This document shows, in pieces, positions 24,346-33,737 of a stretch of DNA of 64,000 nucleotides (position 1 is the stretch's first letter; every line of letters starts with the position of its first letter). The DNA comes from Paenibacillus sp. J2TS4. Lineage in GTDB: Bacteria > Bacillota > Bacilli > Paenibacillales > NBRC-103111. The stretch covers positions 124,001-188,000 of the forward strand of contig NZ_BOSH01000008.1 in NCBI RefSeq assembly GCF_018403245.1, written 5' to 3'. The notes under the pieces were generated by a model. The model had not been told where the DNA came from. It did not search any database and saw only the letters and a program-made list of their open reading frames with translations. Made by a program: the position numbers and the translations under genes.

Positions 24346-25452
24346 ATGAGCAAATCTAACAAAGTAGATGTCAACAAGCTGGATCGCTGGATGAAGCCGG
24401 ACACGGAAGTCCAATCCGGGATGCAGTGGCTGTCTCCGCGGAACGAGCCGTTCCGGATCAGCGGTTTTCCCTGGCTTAATCAGGACGGCCGCTATCGGAG
24501 GCTGCCCGCTGCCCCCAACTGGCCCATTCCGCCCGCAGTAGATTCTCTCGCTAATTGTACGGCCGGCGGTCAAATCCGGTTCCAGACCGACTCGAGGAAG
24601 CTGGCGATCCGGGTTCAGTTGTCCGGACCGGCCAATATGTCCCACATGCCCTCGACCGGTCAATGCGGATTTGACTGCTATGTGGAGATCGACGGGGACA
24701 ATCGCTACGGCTGTACAACAGTATACGATCATACCCGGACCGACTACGAGGTCAATCTGTTCGACGTAGACGATAAGAGGATGCGCAGCATCACCCTGTA
24801 CTTCCCCCTGTACCAAGGGGTGGAATCCGTAGAGCTTGGGCTGGAGACGGACGCGGTCCTCCAGGCACCCGTCCCTTATGCAAGCGACAAGAAAGTTATT
24901 ATTTACGGAACGTCCATTACTCAAGGAGGCTGTGCTTCCCGCCCGGGAATGGCCTACCCGAATATTATGAGCCGCTCCATTCCGTTGGAGTTCATCAATC
25001 TCGGTTTCTCCGGCAATGGACGGGGAGAACCCGAATTAGCCCGGATTCTGTGCGAAATCGAGAATCCAGGCTGCTATGTGTTAGATTATGAAGCCAACTG
25101 TGTCAGTCCAGACAAACTTCGCGAGACGCTGCCCGAGTTTATCCGCATTTTGCGCGCGAGCCATCCCGAAGTGCCCATTGTAGTCCTGAGCAAAATCCGT
25201 TTCTCTCGTGAACGGTTGAATCCCTCTCTTCTGCAAAATCGTCTCATCAATCTACAAACCCAAAAGGAAACCGTAGAAAGATTGCGAGCGCAAGGAGACC
25301 ATAACATTCACTTCTATGACGGCTCCACTCTACTCGGCGACCGTTACGACGAATGTACGGTGGATGGAACCCATCCTACCGATTTAGGTTTCCTGCTTAT
25401 GGCGGACGGGTTGACCCCCTTTATTCGCCAGCTGCTGGCAGAGCTATTATAG
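24346..25452 (+). CDS. SGNH/GDSL-type hydrolase
   Basis: A 368-residue protein without a signal peptide. The N-terminal ~170 residues form a beta-rich domain (carbohydrate-esterase-associated SGNH N-domain type). The catalytic domain has block I IIYGTSITQGGCASRP (Ser near 188), block III GFSGNGRGE (about 221) and block V DGTHPTDLGF (Asp/His near 339-342), i.e. the SGNH Ser-Asp-His triad. Such enzymes deacylate sugars or peptidoglycan-like substrates. AGGAGGT lies 10 bp before ATG 24346. It follows the exporter genes and could act on their cargo, but this is inference. Its stop overlaps the converging kinase gene. Confidence 0.85.
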   Translation: MSKSNKVDVNKLDRWMKPDTEVQSGMQWLSPRNEPFRISGFPWLNQDGRYRRLPAAPNWPIPPAVDSLANCTAGGQIRFQTDSRKLAIRVQLSGPANMSHMPSTGQCGFDCYVEIDGDNRYGCTTVYDHTRTDYEVNLFDVDDKRMRSITLYFPLYQGVESVELGLETDAVLQAPVPYASDKKVIIYGTSITQGGCASRPGMAYPNIMSRSIPLEFINLGFSGNGRGEPELARILCEIENPGCYVLDYEANCVSPDKLRETLPEFIRILRASHPEVPIVVLSKIRFSRERLNPSLLQNRLINLQTQKETVERLRAQGDHNIHFYDGSTLLGDRYDECTVDGTHPTDLGFLLMADGLTPFIRQLLAELL

Positions 25453-26886
25453 CTCTGCCCCAGCCCGATTGGGCTTTCCTTCTATTTTGCCAATAGGGAG
25501 CCAGATCGTAACCACCGTTCCTTCCCCCCATACGCTGCTTATGCCCATTCTTCCCCGGTGCAGCTGGACGATCTCTTTGCAAATGGACAATCCCAGCCCG
25601 CTTCCCGGATAACGGGTCGTTCCCTTGAAAAACTTCTCCGTAACCCGCTTAATATTTTCCGCCTGGATGCCTTCTCCGGTATCCGCGATCTGGATTCGAA
25701 CCTCATCCGCTTCCCTGGCCGTCGACAGCCGGATCGTTCCTCCTTCCGGAGTGAACTTAATAGCATTGTCCAGCAAATTGACCATCACTTGCTTAAGCCG
25801 GTTGCGGTCTGCCGCCAATTCGAGCGGACCTTCGCCTAATTGGACCTCGATCTTTAGCTTGTGGCGATTTCCACTGGCGATGAACTGCTCCCCGATTTCC
25901 TCCATCAACCGATTCACATCGACTAACTCGCAACGAATGCCGATTCCTCCCGATTGGAGCTTGGAGAAATCGAGCAAATCCTCCACCAGGCCTATCAATC
26001 GGTCGGTCTCTTTGGAAATCACTCCGAGCCCGAGCGTCGTCTCCTCCTTCTCCTCCAAGCCTCCGGAAATGAGCGTCTCGCTCCAGCCTTTGATCGATGT
26101 TAACGGAGTGCGTAATTCATGCGAAACCGAAGATATAAATTCGTTCTTCAGCTTTTCATTGCGCACGATTTCATCCGCCATATAATTCAAGGTTTCGGCC
26201 AAGTGGCCGACTTCATCGTCATACCTCTTTTCAGCTTTGGTCGAGAAGTCTCCCCCTGCCATGTGCTTGGCCACCGTTGTCAGTTCCCCAATCGGACTGA
26301 CAATTCTCCGGGCCAGCAGCCAGCTGACGAATAGAGAGAGGAAAATGACAGCAGCTCCCACTCCAACAGCCACGCCAGTAATTTTATTAAGAACCTCATC
26401 TATTTTTTTGATCGACGTCGTATAACGGAGAATCCCTATCATTCGAGAGTCTTGCATCAATGGCTGAGAGAGCGCCAGTATCCGCTCCTTCGTCTCCGGC
26501 TCGATGCCCATCCAGGTCCCTGTAGAGCCTTTCAAGGCCGCATTGATATCGGGCGTCGGCATTTTTTTGCCCGGAGGGAAACCATAGGAATCGATAACCA
26601 GATTTCCGTATAAATCAATCACTTCCACCCGAGTAAAGTCATCCGTTTCATTTTCGAAAATATATCTGGACTGTTCCCCAAGCGAAAAATCGTCCAAATA
26701 TTGACCGTAAAATCTGGCGGATACCGCAGCCCTCTCATTGAGAGCCTGGGTTGCGCTCCCGTAGTAGTACTGTCTGACCGTACCGACAAACAGCACTCCC
26801 AATAACAGAACCACACCCAGAATAACGATGCCGTACCCAATCATCATTCTGCCTCTGATCGTCTTCAATTCGGATGTCCCTTCCAC
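25447..26886 (-). CDS. Membrane sensor histidine kinase
   Basis: A 479-residue class I kinase: TM1 (about 14-36), an extracytoplasmic region of about 130 residues with a single-Cache/PAS-like look, TM2 (about 166-188), HAMP (LLARRIVSPIGELTTVAKHM), HisKA with the phosphorylated His in SSVSHELRTPLTS, and HATPase with NLLDNAIKF, DTGEGI and GSGLGLSI. It starts with GTG 26886 inside the response regulator gene (22-nt overlap), so the pair is coupled. It most resembles PhoR/ResE-type kinases. Its stop codon overlaps the converging SGNH gene. The signal is unknown. Confidence 0.9.
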   Translation of the reverse strand: MEGTSELKTIRGRMMIGYGIVILGVVLLLGVLFVGTVRQYYYGSATQALNERAAVSARFYGQYLDDFSLGEQSRYIFENETDDFTRVEVIDLYGNLVIDSYGFPPGKKMPTPDINAALKGSTGTWMGIEPETKERILALSQPLMQDSRMIGILRYTTSIKKIDEVLNKITGVAVGVGAAVIFLSLFVSWLLARRIVSPIGELTTVAKHMAGGDFSTKAEKRYDDEVGHLAETLNYMADEIVRNEKLKNEFISSVSHELRTPLTSIKGWSETLISGGLEEKEETTLGLGVISKETDRLIGLVEDLLDFSKLQSGGIGIRCELVDVNRLMEEIGEQFIASGNRHKLKIEVQLGEGPLELAADRNRLKQVMVNLLDNAIKFTPEGGTIRLSTAREADEVRIQIADTGEGIQAENIKRVTEKFFKGTTRYPGSGLGLSICKEIVQLHRGRMGISSVWGEGTVVTIWLPIGKIEGKPNRAGAEL

Positions 26887-27551
26887 ATGTATCCGTATCC
26901 CCAGACCGTCTCAATATAGTGGGGACGTGACGGATCTTTTTCAATTTTTTGACGAATTCTGCGAATATTTACATCCACCGTTTTGAGATCACCGATATAA
27001 TGCTTTCCCCAGACGGAATCGAGAATCTCATCCCGGCTTATACTTTTGTTAGGTCTCTCCATAAATAATTTCATTATAGAAAATTCGGTCGGAGTTACGT
27101 CAATTTCATCCCCATTCTTATACAATTTTCGTTCGTCCAGAGAGATGGAGAAAGGACCGGATTCCACCAGATTTCTTGCCGACTGGGAAGAATTCAATCT
27201 GCGATGCAAGGCCTGGACCCGGGCGACCAGCTCCGTCGGGCTGAACGGTTTAACTACATAATCATCCGCGCCCAACTGCAGCCCCGTCACTTTATCCGTA
27301 TCCTGCGTCTTCGCCGTCAGCATAATAATCCCCATGTCAGGATAGAGCTTCCGGATTTGCTCGCAAACCTCGAAGCCGCTAATAGTGGGAAGCATCACGT
27401 CCAGGATGGCGATTTCGACCGGTTCCTGTTCCAACTTAGCAAGAGCCTCTTCTCCGGTCTCCGCTTCAATGACCTCAATGCCGCTGCGGCCTAAATTAAT
27501 TCGGACAAACCCACGGATAGATTCTTCGTCTTCCAAGATCAGTACCTTCAT
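26865..27551 (-). CDS. OmpR/PhoB-type response regulator
   Basis: A 228-residue regulator: receiver domain with acidic DEE near the start (VLILEDEESIRG), phospho-acceptor Asp in IAILDVMLP, Lys in VVKPFSP, followed by a winged-helix domain (SISLDERKLYKNGDEIDVTPTEF, then TVDVNIRRIRQKIE and YIETVWGYGYMW). ATG 27551 was chosen because AAAGGA precedes it; upstream codons add only a non-conserved stretch. It is the partner of the overlapping kinase. Target genes are not visible; the FG-GAP lipoprotein gene upstream is a candidate. Confidence 0.9.
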   Translation of the reverse strand: MKVLILEDEESIRGFVRINLGRSGIEVIEAETGEEALAKLEQEPVEIAILDVMLPTISGFEVCEQIRKLYPDMGIIMLTAKTQDTDKVTGLQLGADDYVVKPFSPTELVARVQALHRRLNSSQSARNLVESGPFSISLDERKLYKNGDEIDVTPTEFSIMKLFMERPNKSISRDEILDSVWGKHYIGDLKTVDVNIRRIRQKIEKDPSRPHYIETVWGYGYMWKGHPN

Positions 27552-27699
27552 CCCAACCGTCCTTTCTATACTGTAACTTATGGTCATCATGCAGACCCTG
27601 ATTATTTATTGCGGCAAGCCAACTCTGGACTTCCAATCGCCTTTCTCCTTATAGGCGTCATGATTGAACTTATGGAGTTCCAATGATAAATAGCTTCTG

Positions 27700-29067
27700 C
27701 TAGTGAACAAAATGAAATAGATCTCGAATTTGCTGAGGGTCTATTCGCAATTTTTCATATTCCTTGGCCGCTTGTTCAGGCAGCTTCGGATGTTCTGTAG
27801 GAAGAAGGGCAATGAATGTTTTCTCATTTCGCTCTCCAAGGGGAACGATCTCCGACTGCTTATCCTTCCTGTCCCGCTCCTTCTCTTGCTTGTCATCCCG
27901 GGGAAAGTAAGCGAGCGTCAACAGCTCTTGCTTGTATTTCCTATCTTCACCGACATATTCGAAAAGGAACGATCCGGAAGAAGCATCCTCTTCTTTCGTA
28001 ATCGTAATCCGGTCATGCCAGCCGTCGGGAAAATCAAAGCGGAATCCCGCAGAAAAATCGTAAAAGTTGTCGTGAACCCGCTTTAACCCGTCCAATCCAT
28101 CCCATTGATGCCAGGAATGAATCCAGGGGACGGCTACCATCGGCAGCTCTTCTGTACCCGGCGGCTGTCTCATCAAGTCAATCTCAATAATTCCATCTTG
28201 ATTGATATCCTCGCTCATTACGGTATAAGGGTTATAGATCCCTCCGCCATCCTTCGCCTTGGCCCCGCCGAACACATCGCGCAGGCGTCCCTCTTCCATG
28301 ACCAGCAGAGTGGTGGTGGAGGAATGCGCTCCTACTCCGGCATCAATAAATACGCCTTTACGGGATTCCGTAGCGTTCCCAAGCAAAATCTGCGTATACC
28401 CGTTAATGGTTCCGTCCAACGCGATCCGGTCAGCCGGACGGAGCTTCCCTTCCAAATAGTGATACAGCTCCGCTTTGGCAATAGACTCGTTGCGATCAAG
28501 TTGAATCAGCACAACTTCAGATACCTGATCGTTATTCAAATCGCCGACTACTAACTCGCTGTACGAGTTGCGTCCGATTTCTCTTATCTTGCCGTCAGGG
28601 AAGCTGTAGACGGTTAACTCCTTCTTCACTTCTTCTCCGCCGCTCCAGCCAACCAGCATATCCTGAACTCCGTTACCCGTAACATCCTGGAAATCCAAAT
28701 AATGGACCGCACTGCCCAACTCCTGAATTTCGGCAATTTTCTCCCAGGTTCCGCTCTTTTTGCTCAGGATAACGGCCCCAAGCTCAAACTGATTCATCTC
28801 TTTTTTATAAAAGGCGATCGCTTCATTCAAGCCATCCCCATCCAGATCAACCTCGCTGATGGCCGCCGTTCCTTTAGGAAAATGTGCCGGTAGCGTCAGC
28901 TTAGCCCCGGCGGGGAGCTGCTCAAGAACGGCCAGTCTCATCTCCTGCAGGTCTGCCGTCACGGACGGAGCCCTCAATAAATCAACAGGCGGTACGGCAA
29001 AGCTGCAGCCGGTCAATAAACCAAAGCAGCAGAGGATTGCGGCGCTGAATATCCATTTGTTGTACAT
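27700..29067 (-). CDS. FG-GAP/VCBS-like lipoprotein
   Basis: A 455-residue lipoprotein: GGAGGG 5 nt before ATG 29067, signal peptide with lipobox LLTGC (Cys21). The mature part contains several Asp-rich calcium-binding-like repeats of the FG-GAP/VCBS kind: VDLDGDGLNEAIAF, FQDVTGNGVQDMLVGW, VGDLNNDQVSEVVL and SEDINQDGIIEIDL, suggesting a beta-propeller. The C-terminal part is a separate alpha/beta region. It lies directly upstream of the two-component genes on the same strand and may be part of their signal pathway. No enzyme activity is evident. Confidence 0.75.
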   Translation of the reverse strand: MYNKWIFSAAILCCFGLLTGCSFAVPPVDLLRAPSVTADLQEMRLAVLEQLPAGAKLTLPAHFPKGTAAISEVDLDGDGLNEAIAFYKKEMNQFELGAVILSKKSGTWEKIAEIQELGSAVHYLDFQDVTGNGVQDMLVGWSGGEEVKKELTVYSFPDGKIREIGRNSYSELVVGDLNNDQVSEVVLIQLDRNESIAKAELYHYLEGKLRPADRIALDGTINGYTQILLGNATESRKGVFIDAGVGAHSSTTTLLVMEEGRLRDVFGGAKAKDGGGIYNPYTVMSEDINQDGIIEIDLMRQPPGTEELPMVAVPWIHSWHQWDGLDGLKRVHDNFYDFSAGFRFDFPDGWHDRITITKEEDASSGSFLFEYVGEDRKYKQELLTLAYFPRDDKQEKERDRKDKQSEIVPLGERNEKTFIALLPTEHPKLPEQAAKEYEKLRIDPQQIRDLFHFVH

Positions 29068-29183
29068 TGACACCCTCCTTACAATCCGCCTTTCGAACGC
29101 TTAGATCCGTGTTGTCCAAACAATAGCCAGCTTCGGGGAAGCATATTTATGCTATCCGATCAAGGTCCGGTAAATCAAAACAC

Positions 29184-29215
29184 CCGGCCGCCCCAAGTTG
29201 GAAAAAGCGGCCAGG
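29184..29215 (-). terminator. Terminator of the polysaccharide deacetylase gene
   Basis: GGCCGC pairs with GCGGCC with flanking CC/GG, followed on the minus strand by TGTTTTGATTT. It lies just after the stop of the gene at 29228. Confidence 0.65.
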
Positions 29216-29227
29216 TATATGAACAGG

Positions 29228-30187
29228 TTAAGACAATTCGGGGATGGTAACCAGGGAGTACCCTTCTTCCTGCAAATAATCGATCAATTGGGGAAGAAAC
29301 TCCACCGTATTGCTTAAATCTCCAGCTTTGCCTCCAAAGCTGTGCAGCAGCACAATTCCATCAGGCTTCAACTGACGCTCTACAATCTTCATCATCCCCT
29401 CCGGAGTGGTTCCCGCCCAATCCCGGGGATCGACCGTCCAGCCGACTACTTGATAGCCTTTTTCGTCGACAATGGCTTGAACCTTATCGGAGACTGCACC
29501 ATAGGGGGCTCGGAACAACGTTGCCCCCTCTCCAACGGACGACTCCAGAACCTGATTCAATTGCTCAATCTCCTCGCGGATTTGCTCATCATTTAGCTCC
29601 GGGAGCTTCTTATGGCCCCAGGTATGATTGCCAATGACATGGCCTTCGTCCAGAATTTGCTGAATCATCTCCGGATGCTTCTCCGCCTGAAGCCCTACAA
29701 GAAAGAACGTCGCTTTAACGTTTCGTTCTTTCAAAATATCCAATATTTGAGGAGTCCATTTTAAATCCGGACCATCATCGAAGGTGAGAGCGACTCTTTT
29801 ATTGTCTGCAGGATCGTCAGCCCCGTTGTCCTGCGGAGCAGGGGATGGACGATTCTCTGCTTCAGAAGGCTCCACTGACGGTGTAGGAGTCGGAACCGGT
29901 GTGGCAGATGGCAGCGGCTCTACGGACGGCTCCGCTGTCGGAGTCGATGAGGGGATCGGCTCAGCCGAAGGAGACGGCTCCGGCTCTGGTGCAGGTGATG
30001 GCGACGAATGATCCGTCGGCCGCACGCTTCCTTCAGGCTCCTCCCATCCGGCAACCGGACTTCCCGCAGTTGCTTTATCCCCGCCTGCGGTTATCAAAGC
30101 CTCAACTCTATTATACCCTATAAAAATAACGAGAATAAATAACACAAACAAACTGAAACGACGCCAGTTGATTTTTCTTCTTTTCAT
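29228..30187 (-). CDS. Membrane-anchored polysaccharide deacetylase (NodB family)
   Basis: A 319-residue type II membrane protein: a basic N-terminus (MKRRKINWRRF), TM near 10-28, a Pro/Ser/Glu-rich spacer of about 85 residues (PSPAPEPEPSPSAEPIPSST), then a NodB domain with TFDDGPD (catalytic Asp pair), GNHTWGH (metal His), RAPYG and the late LLHSFG. Such enzymes remove acetyl groups from peptidoglycan or chitin-like sugars outside the membrane, giving lysozyme resistance or germination functions. ATG 30187 follows AGGGGAA. The long acidic low-complexity linker probably spans part of the wall. Confidence 0.9.
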   Translation of the reverse strand: MKRRKINWRRFSLFVLFILVIFIGYNRVEALITAGGDKATAGSPVAGWEEPEGSVRPTDHSSPSPAPEPEPSPSAEPIPSSTPTAEPSVEPLPSATPVPTPTPSVEPSEAENRPSPAPQDNGADDPADNKRVALTFDDGPDLKWTPQILDILKERNVKATFFLVGLQAEKHPEMIQQILDEGHVIGNHTWGHKKLPELNDEQIREEIEQLNQVLESSVGEGATLFRAPYGAVSDKVQAIVDEKGYQVVGWTVDPRDWAGTTPEGMMKIVERQLKPDGIVLLHSFGGKAGDLSNTVEFLPQLIDYLQEEGYSLVTIPELS

Positions 30188-30250
30188 GATTCCCCTACTC
30201 CCACTATCCATTCAATTTTATAAGCTTCAACGGGTACTTATGAGGCCTGA

Positions 30251-31867
30251 TTACTTACGCTCTGTGAATGTCTCCTTCACTAATTCCATTCTTCCATTGC
30301 GTACCGACCAAATCGATTCAACGGTTGCCAAATCTTCTGTATGTATGGCTCCCGCTACAATTTGCGTGCCCTTAAGTTGATAGATCCCATCCCCCTGGGT
30401 ATCCACTGGGACTAAAGAAATGAATTCACCGACCTTTCCTTCCGTTGGCTGCATCAGCTTTCCTTGTGGATCGTAAACAAGCGCCCGCACGTAGCGCTCT
30501 TTAGAAGGGTAGACGTCCAGGGTTTCTTTCCTGGAAGAATCCTTGTTCGTAATTTCAGCTTTGTAGCCATTAACAAATTTAACATCCAGCCGTAATCCTT
30601 CATTAAGCTGCTTCTGATCTACAAGGGGGCGCATTTCTCCACCGGCAAAAGTGAGCAAGCTGTAGGTCGCTCCTCCTCGCTTTCCCGAACGGGAATTTCC
30701 TATAGAAACAAGAATATCCTTGACTCCATCGTCGTTGAAATGGCCAATCCATAACGACGGATTATAGCCTGCGTCGACTTCTCCAACCGATGTAGAGCTC
30801 CATTCTCCGGTCGAACCGGACAATATCATCAATTTAATCGATGAGTAGGCCTCATTCATGGCATCTTTTTTGCCAACGAGCAAAATATGATCCCGGTTGC
30901 CGTCACCGTTAACATCCGCGTACCTTGTATCCAGAATTACTCCGGATACGAGCTCCGACTCGTTAGGAAGCCATTCTTCAAATTTGTCATTAATCGCAAA
31001 CTGAGGCGACTGCTCATTATCCCAATCGTAAGGCTTCACATCGAGCTCCGTTAACCGAAACAACCCGCTCTGAACAGCCCAGTGCGAAGTAATCGTAGCC
31101 AGCCTATCGCTTGAAGTATATCCATATACAAATTGGCGGCCTTCTAATAAATAGGTGCCATCTGGCCGTTGGATGGGCTTCAAAGCCGAGTAGCCTTCTA
31201 CCTCACCCTTCATAGACTTCAGTAATTTGCCGTTATCATCATAAATCCCCTGCTTGATATGCTCTGATTTGCGGGCTTCGATATCGATCGTTACCGTCTC
31301 TCCAGCGGGAATGCGCGTCAATTCTGCCTTGAACCCCTCTTGAAAGTCAACTTGATAATCGAGCCCGGCATTTAATTGCTCCGGCTGCACCAGCTTGGCC
31401 GCCTGCCCGTCCTTAAACGTCAGCATACTGTAATATTGCGTTTCTCCGTTCGGATCACTATCTATCGTAATGAACAGATCGGGGATGCCATCCTGATCAA
31501 AATCGACCCACTCCATCTGTGGATTGTATCCTTCGAGGGACGTTCCGATAGGTACCTGGATATAGCGGTTATCTTGCAAATCCTGAACGATGACCTGCAC
31601 GTCCGATACCGCCAGATCCGCTGGATGCCTCTTAACCCCCGTTAACGAGATGAAATTGGAGTGTCCGTTTCCCGTAACGTCCTTTTCCATAAAGGCCAAC
31701 AGAATCCGTTGTTCCTGGCCTTCATCTTCTTCCGGCAGAGCTCGAGCAATTTCGACAGGGCGGTCGGGTTCCGGAGAAGTGCTCTCGGGGAACCACAGCA
31801 TCATCGCTCCAGCCGTAATAGCGCCGCTTATGATGGCAACGGAGGCATACCTGAGAAATCCTTTCAT
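30251..31867 (-). CDS. Membrane-anchored protein with a duplicated FG-GAP-like domain
   Basis: A 538-residue protein with an N-terminal TM anchor (residues about 7-28). The rest is two tandem copies of a ~220-residue domain, about 55-285 and 310-535, sharing the order: Asp-rich loop (KDVTGNGHSNFISL vs ADVNGDGNRDHILL), GYNP, DFDQDGIPDLFI vs HFNDDGVKDILV, YSMLTF vs YSLLTF, QLNAGLDYQVDF vs QLNEGLRLDVKF, YKAEIT and a closing SxWxVxNG. The Asp-rich loops are VCBS/FG-GAP-type calcium sites. It lies 63 bp upstream of the deacetylase gene on the same strand and is likely cotranscribed. Function unknown. Confidence 0.75.
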   Translation of the reverse strand: MKGFLRYASVAIISGAITAGAMMLWFPESTSPEPDRPVEIARALPEEDEGQEQRILLAFMEKDVTGNGHSNFISLTGVKRHPADLAVSDVQVIVQDLQDNRYIQVPIGTSLEGYNPQMEWVDFDQDGIPDLFITIDSDPNGETQYYSMLTFKDGQAAKLVQPEQLNAGLDYQVDFQEGFKAELTRIPAGETVTIDIEARKSEHIKQGIYDDNGKLLKSMKGEVEGYSALKPIQRPDGTYLLEGRQFVYGYTSSDRLATITSHWAVQSGLFRLTELDVKPYDWDNEQSPQFAINDKFEEWLPNESELVSGVILDTRYADVNGDGNRDHILLVGKKDAMNEAYSSIKLMILSGSTGEWSSTSVGEVDAGYNPSLWIGHFNDDGVKDILVSIGNSRSGKRGGATYSLLTFAGGEMRPLVDQKQLNEGLRLDVKFVNGYKAEITNKDSSRKETLDVYPSKERYVRALVYDPQGKLMQPTEGKVGEFISLVPVDTQGDGIYQLKGTQIVAGAIHTEDLATVESIWSVRNGRMELVKETFTERK

Positions 31868-31973
31868 AAATACATTCTCTCCATCCGTTTTCTTCGTTCG
31901 ATAGTTTTATAGTAAGGCGAATAGAGTCGAAAGTAGTTACGGAATCATTACAAATAAATACAAAAAACAACCC

Positions 31974-32050
31974 CACATAGTGACGTATGCCTTCGAAGCG
32001 TATTCCAATTCCTTTGCGGGGAGCCCCGGAACTTATAAATTCCACTATGT
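31974..32050 (+). repeat. Short core copy of the TIR repeat family
   Basis: ACATAGTGACGTATGCCTTC...GGGGAGCCCCGGAACTTATAAATTCCACTATGT: 77 bp bounded by inverted ACATAGTG/CACTATGT. The interior matches the core of the long copies (TTCGAAGCGTATTCC, CTTTGCGGGGAGC), but the TATATA/ACTAAAGAAA outer ends are missing. Confidence 0.65.
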
Positions 32051-32079
32051 AAAAAAAGCCCCTCCTGAGGCAATGGAGG
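32051..32079 (-). terminator. Terminator of the sporulation-type kinase gene
   Basis: Minus strand CCTCC ATTGCCTCA GGAGG GGC followed by seven T, 48 bp after the stop of the gene at 32127. Confidence 0.7.
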
Positions 32080-32126
32080 TACAGCTCCCATTGCTCGAGA
32101 GAAGCTCTCCAAGCAGAGTTGTGCAA

Positions 32127-33737
32127 TTAGAGATGCTCATTGGCATGGAGTGGAAGACACACCTCAACGGTAGTCCCACTGGTCTCCTTGCTTTTGATGT
32201 TTAATTGCCCGCGATGGCTTTCTACAATTCGCCAGCATGTCATCAGACCCAATCCCGTTCCATTATCCTTGGTCGTAAAAAAAGGCTCTCCGATCCGCGA
32301 CATAAACTGCTGCGGGATGCCGATTCCTTGATCCATAACGGAGACCACCAATTTATCGGGCGCTTTCAATTGAGCGGATATTTTGACAATTCCCCCGTCC
32401 GGCATAGCCTCCAGCGCATTTTTTAACAAGTTAATAAACAGTTGCTTTAGTTGGTTCTCGTCGCATCTTAATCGCGGTAAATCGGGATCGAGCTTAGTAA
32501 TAATCTGGATATTGTTCATTATCGCCTGGGTATTGATCAAGGAAATGACACTTTTCAAGATCGAAATCAGGGACGTGTACCGAAAATTAACGTTTTGCGG
32601 CTTGGATAATACCATGAATTCATTAACTATGCTGTTAATTCTATGTAATTCTGACAGCATGATGTCGTAAAATTTATGATTATCCTCGTTCCTGGATTTG
32701 AGCAACTGGGTAAAACCCATAAGGGAGGTCAGAGGATTGCGAATTTCGTGAGCCACACCTGCCGCAAGCTGCCCGACAACCGACAGCTTCTCCGAACGGC
32801 GGATCAGCTCTTCTTTTCTCCTCTGCTCTGATGTATCCCTAAGTACGCTCTGAATAACCGCATGGCCCATGAAGTGATGAATGTAGCTCGATACGAATTC
32901 CAATCGCACGGCCCGACCGTCTGTCCTCACCACACGTACTTCGTCGGAGCTCAATGGTTCCAGAGACGTCCCGGCTTGCTCCAATCCTGAGCTTATCTTG
33001 CTGTGATCCTGCGAGTCTACAAACTCATAAATCGACCGTCCTGAAAGCTCGGAAGGGCTGGAAGCCCCAAGCAGTTCCGTGGCTGCCTTGTTAATATAAA
33101 GCATTGTCCCTTTGGAATGAACTACAATGGGAGCGGGCGACCACTCCAGCAGCTCGTTATACAATTGATCCGCATAAAAATTCTCCTCTTGCCTCTTCCT
33201 GGCGTTCCTCGCTTCCCGGGTAACCCAATACCCCGCAAGCCCTGTTATCCCCATTAATACAATGGAATGAATAACGTACAGCCAAACCTCATAGGAGTCA
33301 AAATCGCCAATGACCAGCCGCAATCCATATGACCCTACCAGCACACCTGTAATGAACGTCGCTATCCGTATTCCCCAATATATGACCGCATGCAGTGCGA
33401 TGACAAAGAGGAGGACGATAAAGGGACTCTCGCCCACTCCTGTCGCTGCGATTAACCATAAAATCTGTCCGTATCCCCATACAGTCGCAAGCTTGCTCAG
33501 CAGAGGGTAGAGCCTCGTCTTCTTCCTCACTGCCAGGGAAGTGGCATGCAGCAAAATTAAAGCGCTTGCCCCGTAGAGAACAACAGGAGCAATCTGATTT
33601 GCCTTGAGCCCGAAAACCGGGATCAAAGGCGTCATATAGAATAGGAACGCAAGGATAAGCCACAAACCAATACTCACGACAGAGCTGCTCACTTTAAATA
33701 GGTGAGGCACGGATTGTTTATTTCCCACATCTATCAT
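32127..33737 (-). CDS. PAS-domain sensor histidine kinase, sporulation-kinase type
   Basis: A kinase of about 536 residues from ATG 33737 (a longer frame starts at 33905 without an RBS; GTG 33728 behind CGAGG is also possible). About six TM segments lie in the first ~190 residues, then a PAS domain (WSPAPIVVHSKGTMLYINKA), HisKA with His in GVAHEIRNPLTSLMGF, and HATPase with NLLKNALEAM, DQGIGI and GTGLGL. The GVAHEIRNPL box and the TM-PAS-HisKA order are those of KinB/KinC/KinE-type kinases that feed the Spo0A phosphorelay. No response regulator is adjacent, also typical of those kinases. Confidence 0.85.
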   Translation of the reverse strand: MIDVGNKQSVPHLFKVSSSVVSIGLWLILAFLFYMTPLIPVFGLKANQIAPVVLYGASALILLHATSLAVRKKTRLYPLLSKLATVWGYGQILWLIAATGVGESPFIVLLFVIALHAVIYWGIRIATFITGVLVGSYGLRLVIGDFDSYEVWLYVIHSIVLMGITGLAGYWVTREARNARKRQEENFYADQLYNELLEWSPAPIVVHSKGTMLYINKAATELLGASSPSELSGRSIYEFVDSQDHSKISSGLEQAGTSLEPLSSDEVRVVRTDGRAVRLEFVSSYIHHFMGHAVIQSVLRDTSEQRRKEELIRRSEKLSVVGQLAAGVAHEIRNPLTSLMGFTQLLKSRNEDNHKFYDIMLSELHRINSIVNEFMVLSKPQNVNFRYTSLISILKSVISLINTQAIMNNIQIITKLDPDLPRLRCDENQLKQLFINLLKNALEAMPDGGIVKISAQLKAPDKLVVSVMDQGIGIPQQFMSRIGEPFFTTKDNGTGLGLMTCWRIVESHRGQLNIKSKETSGTTVEVCLPLHANEHL

